Below, one piece after another: positions 45,235-54,794 of a stretch of DNA of 64,000 bases; the first letter of the stretch is position 1; the number at the start of each line of letters is the position of its first letter. The notes beneath the pieces are model-generated. The model ran no database searches. It saw only the letters and a program-made list of their open reading frames with translations, and was not told the DNA's origin. Both the position numbers and the translations under genes were made by a program. Location of the stretch: NCBI GenBank assembly GCA_030512295.1, contig JAULSR010000007.1:1450501-1514500 (forward strand), given 5' to 3'. The DNA is from Bombardia bombarda (Eukaryota; Ascomycota; Sordariomycetes; Sordariales; Lasiosphaeriaceae).

Positions 45235-46228
45235 GCAGGGGGATGTTCGGAGCTGAGAAATAGTGCAAGTGCAAGAGAGGAAAGATTCAACGTTGACTGG
45301 AGGTGGGAGTTCCCTACCTATGTGGGAAAGATAAATGATGTGCCGGCAAAGTAAAGCTGGGTTTCCGAGGTAAGCCCAATTTTGTATTTTGTGCCGTTCA
45401 ATTACCCCTTCTCGGCTTTGCAGATGTCACCTGTGCACCCGAAATCCAGGATAGTGGCGCCCTTGAACAATGCATGAAATTCGGTTATCGCTTTAATATT
45501 TACGTAGAGAACCTGCTGGTGGAAGCTGGTATATTTACGAAAATCGCCGGCCAAGATGCGAGACGAAGAACTGCATCCCAGTTCCCCGGCTGCTGAAATA
45601 GCCGACCGTGGGCAAAGCAGTTTCGCCCCTTTTATGTTTGTTTACCACCTCCCCCCTTTCTGCTTGTTTGCCGACTAACGCGAAGTACAATAACACGGCG
45701 GACAAAAATGATGTCAGCAACAGACTCGAGGTACAAAAAACTGTATTACTATGTCGTTCCAAGGCTTTTAGTCCTATCATTATATTTGCTATTTCTTAAT
45801 CTCAATACGAGCTTTTATTACTCTATACTTGTGTTGCTGGCTCTTATGTCGGCCTTGTTTTGCTTGTTAGTGCGCGCTAACGGGCGGTAGAATAATATAG
45901 TGGCATCCAGATCCTCCGCAACGATAAGCTTGGCAAAGAATCACGTGCCTAGCGTGCGTGCTTGGCGACCTAACCTTAGGCGGGGTTGTCCACATGTCAC
46001 GAAACAGCAAATGCGCCCAAGCGACTTCATGGAACTTCAACTTCGAGCCACGCGCCTTATCTGCCCGAAGCATTGGCAGTCTAACCACATCACAAAGGTC
46101 AGGCATAGCATTCAGTAGCATATCATCAGGGAAGATAAACCCTCGGCTGCGCGTGGCTGGCGCGTCGCGATCACCGGAAAAAAAGGCCCGTGCTAGCGAC
46201 CAAGACTCCACCTGTTCTAGTGAAGGAA
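45235..46228. other. intergenic, 1 kb, divergent promoters
   Basis: It separates the 2EXR gene (minus) from the DUF3716 gene (plus). No gene is seen. Confidence 0.4.
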
Positions 46229-47716
46229 ATGGACCGACATTCCGACTCTTTTTCTCAAGGTTCCGCCGGCTCAGACTCAGACTCAGACTCGGACTCGGAC
46301 TCCTCGACTCACACGATTGAGCACAACCCTGCCGCTGCTGCGACTGACGCGTCGACTTACGCCACAGATTTTTTTGCCTCAAGCTTTCAGTTCTCAGGCC
46401 GCACACCCGATCGCTCCCACACAGGTAACCATGTCATCGGGAAGCTCATCAATAACACCAAACGCAAGGCCGACAGCGATGACTCTGACCATGATCCAAC
46501 CAAGGCGCGCAAGCAACATTTCGCAAACAGTCTTTCCAACAGAAGGCCAATGACCATTGTGCGCGGCCCAAGCGCACAGTCAGACACCAGCGAAGACGAT
46601 GATGAAGACAGTCGAACAGCAGATTCAGAGTCGCTTCATCCATACGTGGGGTCTGATGTTGCCCATACCTCACATTCGCAGTTCCAACCTCGCCATCCAG
46701 CTCACTCTAAGCCTACCTTAACCTACATGCAGCAACTGCAACAGCTACAACAACTACCAGATAAACCACCAACACACACCACCAGCACCCCTCCTATCCA
46801 CCCAGCCTTTCTCAGCAGCCAGTTCGGCCAGTTCACCGCCATGCAACTCCTCCGCCAGGCATTACCGCATATCACTGATATCGACAAGAAAAGCTCCACC
46901 ACCCGCGTCTTCTGCAACCGCTTCGTCGCACAGATGCCCATCATCCAGCGCGTCTTCACCTCCAACAAGGCGCAAAACGTGCCCTCGTATTTCATGCAGG
47001 CCACGGGCAAGCTTCTCCCAGCTGAAGAGGGCTGCGCCCGCTGCCAGCGGGCAAACGGTGTCTACTCAGGCTGCGTCATAGCCACCGACCCCGAGGGCTT
47101 CCATATCACCCAGGGTGCCTGCGCCAACTGCTGGTACGGGCGCCAGGGCTCGCAATGCTCGTTCCGGAAATCGGAGATTTATACCAAGCAGGACGACGAT
47201 GAAGACGACGAAACGTACCAGGAGCTAGCAGGCGGCGTCTCTCATGTTGAAACGCCAACTCCCGCATCTCAGCCCGTGAATACCCGCCCGGCCTTCGCTA
47301 TGACTACTAGGGGGTCCCAAGTCTACCCAGCACTCAACGAAACAACATCAACAACAACAGCAGCGGCGGTAACACCTGCAGCCCACACTCATCCCCACGT
47401 ACTAGCGCCTCAAAGGAGACGACCAAACACAGAGCCGCCAACCACCGCTCCTGCTGCTGTGCCGCCACCCAAAACAAACGCGACGCCATCCCCGGCACAA
47501 AATCAAGCACAGGCGGCCTCGCAGCCCCCCTCTCTCGATGCCAAGATCAAGGCCTGGGAGAGCCGGTATAGAGACATGGATGTCTCGGCGCTCCGGGCGG
47601 CGCAGGAGCACCTGATGCAGTGGCAGGAGGATCTGTCTACGCGCGTGATGGCTATGAATAGGGTGTATTTGGGGATATTGAGTGACGCCGAGAAGTCGCA
47701 GCAGCAAGGGGGATGA
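46229..47716 (+). CDS. DUF3716 Cys-rich protein with acidic SD repeats
   Basis: A single-exon 495-residue protein. The region from about residue 270 to 315, CARCQRANGVYSGCVIA then GACANCWYGRQGSQCSF, has the spaced Cys pairs of the fungal DUF3716 family and probably binds zinc. A short (Ser-Asp)n tract lies at residues 15-27. A nuclear-localisation-like KRKADSDDSDHDPTKARK lies at about 77-95. The C-terminus has a helix with a possible coiled coil (KAWESRYRDMDVSALRAAQEH). DUF3716 proteins are unstudied. Composition suggests a nuclear protein, which is inference. The ATG at 46229 is the first in a good context; the frame extends upstream only with a non-ATG codon. Confidence 0.8.
   Translation: MDRHSDSFSQGSAGSDSDSDSDSDSSTHTIEHNPAAAATDASTYATDFFASSFQFSGRTPDRSHTGNHVIGKLINNTKRKADSDDSDHDPTKARKQHFANSLSNRRPMTIVRGPSAQSDTSEDDDEDSRTADSESLHPYVGSDVAHTSHSQFQPRHPAHSKPTLTYMQQLQQLQQLPDKPPTHTTSTPPIHPAFLSSQFGQFTAMQLLRQALPHITDIDKKSSTTRVFCNRFVAQMPIIQRVFTSNKAQNVPSYFMQATGKLLPAEEGCARCQRANGVYSGCVIATDPEGFHITQGACANCWYGRQGSQCSFRKSEIYTKQDDDEDDETYQELAGGVSHVETPTPASQPVNTRPAFAMTTRGSQVYPALNETTSTTTAAAVTPAAHTHPHVLAPQRRRPNTEPPTTAPAAVPPPKTNATPSPAQNQAQAASQPPSLDAKIKAWESRYRDMDVSALRAAQEHLMQWQEDLSTRVMAMNRVYLGILSDAEKSQQQGG
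46271..46302 (+). repeat. in-frame 6-base repeat encoding (Ser-Asp)n
   Basis: Consecutive CAGACT/CGGACT units in the DUF3716 gene. The unit length is a multiple of three, so length changes keep the frame. Confidence 0.8.
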
Positions 47717-48844
47717 GGACGATGGTTTAATTATAATCCTTTGTGGGGGGCAGAATGAAGAGATAAACTGACAAAGAGATGGTATGAGTCGTTGGTTTAT
47801 TGTTATTATCGTCCCTGGTATTAGGGCTTATTCTAGAGCCTGTGAGGAGGAGGGAGAGACGGCATATTTGTATATACTCATTTGTATATATGACAGTGCC
47901 GACAACTGGGGAAATGAGAGAGACGTTCGTGACATACCGTAGAAAAGGTCATTCATACTGAAGCTGCCCACATATAGCCCTAATCCCAGACAATTTCCCT
48001 GGAAAACTGTACTGTACATGGCTAATTCCTTACCTTTGTGCCGCGCAGAGTCCCACTACCACATATAACTGTACCATTCACAACTATGCCACATTTAACT
48101 TTTCTCCTCCTTATAATGTTCATTGCCCAACCTAATGGGTTGAATTGTCTACGTGCAAAAATAAGGGGGGGGGGGGGGGTTGGCTGTAATTTAAAGGCAT
48201 GTAGGGACCATTTATACGGTACGTCACGAGCTTCTAATATGAGATATACAAAGAAGAAAAGAAGAGATTAGCGAGAGTAATGATGCTTGGTGAGATGGGA
48301 GAACGAGGTTCAGTTATCATTGTGACACCTAAAAATGTTGGCTTTACAGGAACAGCACAGTACCTAGGTAGAATTATGGTTAATAAGTCTGCTACCACAT
48401 AGTGCGGGTTGAAAACGAGGAAGTGTTAGGAGACTTATTGACTAATGCTGTAGGTACCTAACTGATTGCTCAATGAAGGAGGTCTGTCTATTTGTTTGTT
48501 TACGCTTTCTTATAACCACTATGTTGCATACAGGCAAATACTGACCTACTACCTCCAGTGACAAACGACTAGTCTACACCTCTAAGCTACCATATATGTA
48601 TATTTGCCAACGCCGATATCCTTTCTTCCCTGAGCGATTCCTCCTGGATGGTATGATCCTCCTCTTCGTGATCTTCCTCCACTATTCATCTGGTCAATCC
48701 TACTACTGATACAAAAGTTCCTCAGTCCACGCCTCGTCCGTGTAAAAAGCAAGCCGAAACACTGCGATGTTCTCAGACGCGGGTTCACCAACAACACCCC
48801 CGTTCACACCAAATCATTCCTCCTCTTCACCCATATCAACATCC
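47717..48844. other. intergenic between convergent genes
   Basis: 3' flanks of the DUF3716 and low-complexity genes. It contains a 15-base G run (48165-48179). A minus-strand frame at 48582-48797 has no coding character. No gene is seen. Confidence 0.4.
48165..48179 (+). repeat. poly-G tract (15 bases)
   Basis: Fifteen G in a row in intergenic DNA, the longest mononucleotide run noticed in the window. Confidence 0.85.
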
Positions 48845-50533
48845 TCAACCTCCCGCACTTCCACCTCCACCTCCACCTCCACCTCCACCTTCACCTTCAC
48901 CTTCCTTGCCCTTACGCCCAGGCGTCCTCACCTCGGCAGGTCCAGCAGGCGACGACGAGTCCATAATCGCAGCCAAGCTCCGCGAGACAAACGGGATGTT
49001 GCCCGTCTTCGGCCGAGCAGCCACAGCGGCGGCGAGCCGCTTGGTGCTCTGCGGACCCAGCTCCTTTGGGATCAGGGGTCCTCCACTTCTGTTCACGGTG
49101 GCGGAAGCTGTAGCAACCTGGCTCTGCTGCTCCCACGTCAGCCACGACTGGTAGCGGTGCAGGTTTCCCGTCTGGACCGCAAGGTACTCAGTCTGCGTTT
49201 TTACGTCCAGACGGACAGGTGATCCTCTTCTTCTGCGTGTTCTCGCTGACGAAGGCTGGGGGACGGCGGCGGGTGCTGGTTGGAGTCCGGTTGATGCTGC
49301 TGCTCTGGGGCCGCGAGAGGATGGACTGCCGCTGTCACTGCCGCTGCCGTTGGCTCGAGGGCGGGAGGGTGTGGCGATTCCAGTGGCTGCGCGGCGGCGA
49401 GCGGCAGAGGGAGGAGTCGTTTGGAAGTGGGCTGTGGGGGGCATCGCGGACAGGGAAGTAGGGGGCCCGGGGGCGTGGCTGTGTCCGCGTCCCGTTCCCT
49501 CGCCAGGGTTGCCGCGGAGGGAAGCAGTGGCAAAAGCAGCATTGGGGTCATCGTAAGCCTCCCAGCTGTAGCGACGGTCGTCCTGCTCAACGGAGGTATT
49601 TGTTCTCTGTCTTGCATCGGGTCGAGGCACAGGCGGAAACGGTTCATCGTCAGTATCTGTGGAGTTGTCATCCATGGTCTTGTCAGAACCATGGGCGGCA
49701 GGCCTGGACTTAAAACCCCGCGAGCTCCTGGGAATCGCAAGAGAGTCGTCAAGGCGATGGACGAACAGTTCGGGAATTCTCGGTTCCTGACTGGAGCTTT
49801 GCGCAAGGCTTGAGGTTGGAGGACGGTATTTGTCGACAGGCTGCTTGGAATGGGACTGGCGGCCAAAAGGCTCCGCTCGGTCGGGTGATTCTCCGGGATA
49901 GTCCATTAAGGCATCAGAAGCACTGCCCCTCTGAGACGGGCGCTGACCACGTTCGACAGACGAGGAGCTTAAAGGTCCCGAAGGGGCGACATAGAAGCTG
50001 CTTCGGCCGCCTCCGAGAGTTTTCCAGTCGATGGGGGACGGTGGACGATATTCCTTGATACTGAGGAGAGTAAATGGCCGGGGGTAGTAGCTCTCCTCCA
50101 AGGAGACCTGCGTCTTGGGTGGGCAAGGCGGGTTGCGTGCCTCGGGTCCATCCTCGCCTGTGGGTTGCGCTCTGTCCCTTGGCATATTTTCCTTGCTCTG
50201 TGAGAGGTGAGAAGCGGTAGCAGCAGCGGGGGGAGGATTTTGGCCTGGATGGTGGTAATGATGATGATGGCGATGTTGGTAAGAATCAGAGCCAGGTGCT
50301 GTTGGTGACATGGAGTGGCCCTGTTGCGGAAACATGGACACAGGACCTACCAGAGGCAGACTTCGCTCATGAGCCGCCATTTCATTCACAGCGGAAGGAG
50401 GTGGTGGAGTCCTGGCCATTTCCAGAGAGTTGGAACGGGTTGTTTCCTGCCGCTTTGGAGCCCGCAGCTTGTTGTGTCCTTCGTCAGACTCGATTTCGTC
50501 CACCGTGTGCTTGGATGGCTGGGAAGGAGCCAT
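48845..50533 (-). CDS. low-complexity hypothetical protein, about 562 residues
   Basis: A single frame from ATG 50533 (MAPSQPSKH), rich in Pro, Ser, Gln, Arg and His, with a His run (YQHRHHHHYHH). The parts that look conserved are FTLLSIKEYRPPSPIDWKTLG, DDRRYSWEAYDDPNAAFA and, near the end, the segment from VKTQTEYLAVQTG through RYQSWLTWEQQSQVA to GPLIPKELGPQSTKRLAAAVA. No family is recognised. The composition suggests a mostly disordered nuclear or cytosolic protein. The C-terminus is a Gly run from a hexameric repeat (48860-48904). In another frame the same repeat reads (Val-Glu)n followed by VEDVDMGEEEE, so the true end is uncertain. Confidence 0.6.
   Translation of the reverse strand: MAPSQPSKHTVDEIESDEGHNKLRAPKRQETTRSNSLEMARTPPPPSAVNEMAAHERSLPLVGPVSMFPQQGHSMSPTAPGSDSYQHRHHHHYHHPGQNPPPAAATASHLSQSKENMPRDRAQPTGEDGPEARNPPCPPKTQVSLEESYYPRPFTLLSIKEYRPPSPIDWKTLGGGRSSFYVAPSGPLSSSSVERGQRPSQRGSASDALMDYPGESPDRAEPFGRQSHSKQPVDKYRPPTSSLAQSSSQEPRIPELFVHRLDDSLAIPRSSRGFKSRPAAHGSDKTMDDNSTDTDDEPFPPVPRPDARQRTNTSVEQDDRRYSWEAYDDPNAAFATASLRGNPGEGTGRGHSHAPGPPTSLSAMPPTAHFQTTPPSAARRRAATGIATPSRPRANGSGSDSGSPSSRGPRAAASTGLQPAPAAVPQPSSARTRRRRGSPVRLDVKTQTEYLAVQTGNLHRYQSWLTWEQQSQVATASATVNRSGGPLIPKELGPQSTKRLAAAVAARPKTGNIPFVSRSLAAIMDSSSPAGPAEVRTPGRKGKEGEGEGGGGGGGGGGSAGG
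48860..48904 (-). repeat. GGTGGA/GGTGAA hexamer repeat at a gene's 3' end
   Basis: About seven CACCTCC/CACCTTC-type units. On the minus strand it encodes either Gly/Glu runs or (Val-Glu) runs depending on frame. Confidence 0.75.
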
Positions 50534-52567
50534 GGTGACGGTTAAGAAGCTTAGACAACCTTGTGGGTGCCCGCTGCCAGGCTGGGTCTGCAAAGTTTGT
50601 TCCAATCCTTCGTTTTGTTTTTCTTTTTGTTGACCTTGTTTTGTGCGAGTGTTTATTGTTGTGACGGCGGCAGTTTCCACTTAGCCAGGAGGCACGTAAT
50701 GAGGTCAGTAGGGTACCGATATCACCCCCTCTCCTTGACAGCCGTTCCTTTTCGTCCTGACTGGTCCCGTCTCGTATTTGGCTGGGCACTGACAACGCGG
50801 GAGAGCCTCTTCCGGGGACCCAAGGATGACAGAATTATTCCAGTGCCCCTCAGGGCGAGTGGCTACGAGCGGCTCTCGCTGCAGTTCTGCTGCTGTTTAG
50901 CCGTATTTGCGAGGATGAAGTATGAAGAAGAATGGGCGGATCTCTGTGGACTTGCAAGAGATCACTAGCTGATATTTGTCGTTCCTTTTAGATCCCGTTT
51001 ATCCGAGATACTAAATAGCTGGAATAGGCATTCAAAAGTGTTGTTAGTTTGCTATATCCATCGTGTTGTTGACTTGCCTTGTCTCGTGATACCAAATAAC
51101 AGGAGATTCTGTTTTGCTGGCAAAAGGATAAGAAGAAACAGTTGACGAGAAAGATTGAGGTATTTAAGGCAGTTCAAGACAATTGTTTTACTTCAATGCC
51201 AGGCGCTGCCAGCACAAGATCATTGACGCAAACTAGAATATCGTCGTCGCTTGCTCACCTATCTCATCTCTCGTGACTTCACCCACTATCTGAACAAGGG
51301 ACCTGTTTAGAGGGCATCTTCGTAACGGCTAATTACAGTCAGGGCTAGCCTTATTACTTCAGACCGAAGTTTGCCTGCCTTTACTCAGACATGGGGTAAC
51401 GCATTGATGGCTTACCAGATCAAAAGAATCAGTCTGACGTTCCTTCTGAGCCGTCTCGGACGTACGTTCTCGCCATATGCGGGAGATCTCTCACCATGTC
51501 CGGCTCGTACCTAGCACGCTGATCAGGGAATCAGTCATAGAGTAGAGGTTCCAGCTCATGATGACTCGCAGGTCGAATAAAGGCTCTCAAGTAGCTTAAT
51601 AACCACAAAGATGAACGCGGTCCAACCTTGTTGACAGACCGATATTTTTCCCTTTTCCACGTTTGGTTTTAATCAGCTGATGGATGGTGTCTCATGAGTT
51701 AAAGGCAGAAAGCTCTAGCTCGCTCCAATCCGGTGTTATATAAAGAAGCCTTTTAATGTGATAGCCATCACAAACGCCAGTCTTGGGCAATCGTGTAAAA
51801 TCGGATAAACACAAGATGACTAAACTGTGGCATGGCTATAGCATTCATCTTCGGGGCGCTAAAATGCACGACAGGGATCTTGTTTTGTACGTCATCGGTT
51901 GACACGGGATGAAATTGTAGCGCAAGCGGGGCCACCCAATTTCTCGACCGCCAGAACACAAAACGTGGATTTGACGATCGAGTGAGGATTACAGCGCAAT
52001 AGTGCTGACCACGAAGTTCCGTGAAATAAAAGGGGTCTTGTGAGCTTGCTGCAGTAGGTGACACACATAGCTATGGTTGTGAGGAGGCCGGCATCGGAAT
52101 AAAGACTTTGTACTTTGGCAGCAGCTCATGGCAGGGATTGTAGATCGCATGCATGGTGGGGTAAATCGGAGCAACCGTGCCATGGGACTGGCGAGCTGCA
52201 AATGTGCGCCCACTAACAGCAGATAACTTGAAGACAGCAAAGCAACAGTTGACTTTCAATTCAGTACAGAAACGACAAATTAGGCTTCCGCGGGGCGGGA
52301 AGCTGGGAATCCACTGTCAGGCCGGGAACTTGGCCGGTCCGATCATCCGACTGGCTGGAGAGGGTCCTGGGAGGTACTTTACGGGTACTATTGCGTAATC
52401 GAAAATACTTTAACGGCCCGCCCTCTGGTGCCCCTCTGCCCCTCCACCCCCTCCAGTGGCCCCTCCCCCGCATAGAAATTCTTTCTACGACCTCGGGAAG
52501 CCAGAGCCAACGCAAGTTCGAGGCATTTTCTTTGCGACACCATCCGTAACGGCTGCAAAAATACACC
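50534..52567. other. intergenic, 2 kb, divergent promoters
   Basis: It lies between the low-complexity gene (minus) and adenylosuccinate synthase (plus). Frames here (such as 50561-50968) start without ATG and show no domain. It probably holds two promoters and UTRs. Confidence 0.4.
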
Positions 52568-54573
52568 ATGGCGACTATCATTCTCGGTTCCCAATGGGGG
52601 TGAGTGACATTGTGCTAGTTGTCTACGGTTATGCGAAGACTAGGAAGACAAACACTGACACACTTGGTTCTCCTGCTGCAGTGACGAAGGAAAGGGTACG
52701 ATTCCAACAACCCACATCCTCTCTCTTTTGTCCCGCCGCCGCCATCGACATGGCATTGGACTATCTGCGTGCATCCATGACAACGGAACACAGAAGCTGA
52801 ACCCGTTGCGCACACAGGAAAACTCACCGACATCCTCTGCCCGAAAGCCCAGATCTGCGCGCGCGCTGCTGGCGGCCATAATGCCGGACACTCGATCGGT
52901 ACGATACGACACTGTTATATCACAGACAAGAAGCCAGAGCTGACACGTGCCGCCACCCAACAGTCGCCAATGGCGTATCCTACAGCTTCCACCTCCTCCC
53001 CTCCGGCCTCGTCAACCCCAATTGCAAGAACCTGATCGGCTCCGGCGTCGTCTTCCACGTTCCTAGCTTCTTCAAGGAGCTCTCCGAGCTGGAGGCCAAG
53101 GGCCTGACCGGCGTGCGCGACCGGATCCTCGTCTCGGACCGCTGCCAGGTCAACTTCGACCTACATGCCGCCGTTGACGGGCTTGAGGAGGTCGAGCTTG
53201 GCGAGCGCAAGATCGGCACCACTGGTAATACATTCCTAACCCTATAACACCTGCTCCGGGCGCGTCGACCCCTTGCTAATGCGACCGTGTTCTAGGCCGA
53301 GGCATTGGCCCATCTTACAGCACCAAGGCCGCGGTATGCGATCCATGTCTGAGACACACGTTTTTTTTTTTCCCCCAATATTTGCTGACCCTGGACGCTG
53401 AAGAGAAGCGGAGTTAGAGTCCATGAGATCTTCGACGAGGCCGTCTTTGAGCGCAAGCTACGCCAGCTTGCGTCGGGCTACAAGAAGAGGTTCGGCGACC
53501 TGCTCAAGTACGACGTCGAAGACGAGATCAACCGCTTCAAGAAGTACCGCGTCGACCTTGCGCCCTTCTGCACAGACGCCGTGCACTACATGAAGAATGC
53601 CCAGGACCGCAACTACTCCATCCTGATTGAGGGCGCTAATGCGCTCATGTTGGATATTGACTATGGCACGATGAGCCCTTTAAAACCTATGTTGGAGAGA
53701 GAGGTTTGACTAATGCGAAAACTACTCAGGCACTTACCCCTACGTCACCAGCAGCAACACTGGCCTCGGTGGTATCTTCACCGGTCTCGCCATCAACCCC
53801 CGCAAAGTGGAGTAAGCGTTTTGCCGCCAGTGTACCCATAATAGTTCATGCTGACCGACTGTGCCTGTGTTTAGTACCGTTGTTGGTGTCGTAAAGGCTT
53901 ACGTTAGTTGACATGTCTTCCTTATTTAGCCCACCTCAGCTATTAACTGTGTGCCATAGACTACCCGTGTCGGCGAGGGCATCTTCAAGACTGAGGACTT
54001 GGAAGAGGCTGGAACCAAGCTCCAAGAGATTGGTGCGTTCCCAATCCATACCTCTCGACTTACCTAAATGCATTCACTAACACACTGATCAGGCCGCGAA
54101 TGGGGTGTCAGCACTGGCCGCAAGCGGAGATGTGGATGGCTCGATCTTGTCGTGCTCAAATACTCCACAGCTGTCAACCACTACACCGTCCTCAACCTCA
54201 CAAAACTCGATGTTTTGGACACTTTCAAGACTATCAAGGTCGCGGTTGCCTACAAGGACCCCGCCACTGGAGAGGAGTTGGAGTACTTCCCCGCAGATCT
54301 TGAGATTCTTAGAGATCTCGAGGTCGTCTACCAGGAGTTTGAGGGATGGCAGACACCCACAACGGCCGCCAAGTCTTTCGTAAGTCTTTCATGTGCATGG
54401 TCCCGACATTCCAATGCTGACAGTAACAACAGTTCGACCTCCCCAAGCAGGCGCGCGCCTATGTCGAGTTCATTGAGAAGTTTGTCGGCGTGCCTATCGG
54501 TTGGATCGGTACTGGCCCCGACCGTGATGACATGATCTTCCGCACCAAGGCGGCAGGCATCAAGGAGAACTAA
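52568..54573 (+). CDS. ADE12: adenylosuccinate synthase
   Basis: Eleven exons: 52568-52599, 52682-52695, 52818-52898, 52964-53224, 53296-53333, 53404-53665, 53730-53811, 53875-53902, 53960-54032, 54093-54379 and 54433-54573; 432 residues, the normal length. The enzyme joins IMP and aspartate with GTP, the first committed step to AMP, in the cytosol. Marks: the GTP-binding start ILGSQWGDEGKGKLTD formed across three exons, AGGHNAGHS with the catalytic His, [65 protein letters not shown] and the C-terminal [16 protein letters not shown]. Exon 2 is only 14 bases long and exon 8 is 28. The sixth intron (53666-53729) has GC instead of GT at its 5' end. All phases fit and there are no frame problems. 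Confidence 0.97.
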
Positions 54574-54794
54574 GGGGTTTTCTTTTCTTGAATTGCGTTG
54601 TGTTGTCATGAAAAAGATGGTCTAGTTACATAAACATACTTGGCTGAGATTGTCTGCACGGGATAGACTACTCTAGAGACTGGGAACGAAGAATGGAGTT
54701 TAGGCCTTTTGCTAGATTTACCAGGGAATTTAAAGTCTGCTTTAAATCTAATACATGGCCGCCGTCATCCCTCAGCCTCTATCTATAAAATACC

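Noticed and set aside
50561..50968. 135-codon plus-strand frame upstream of the low-complexity gene
   Set aside because: Begins with GTG, no domain; read as divergent promoter DNA.
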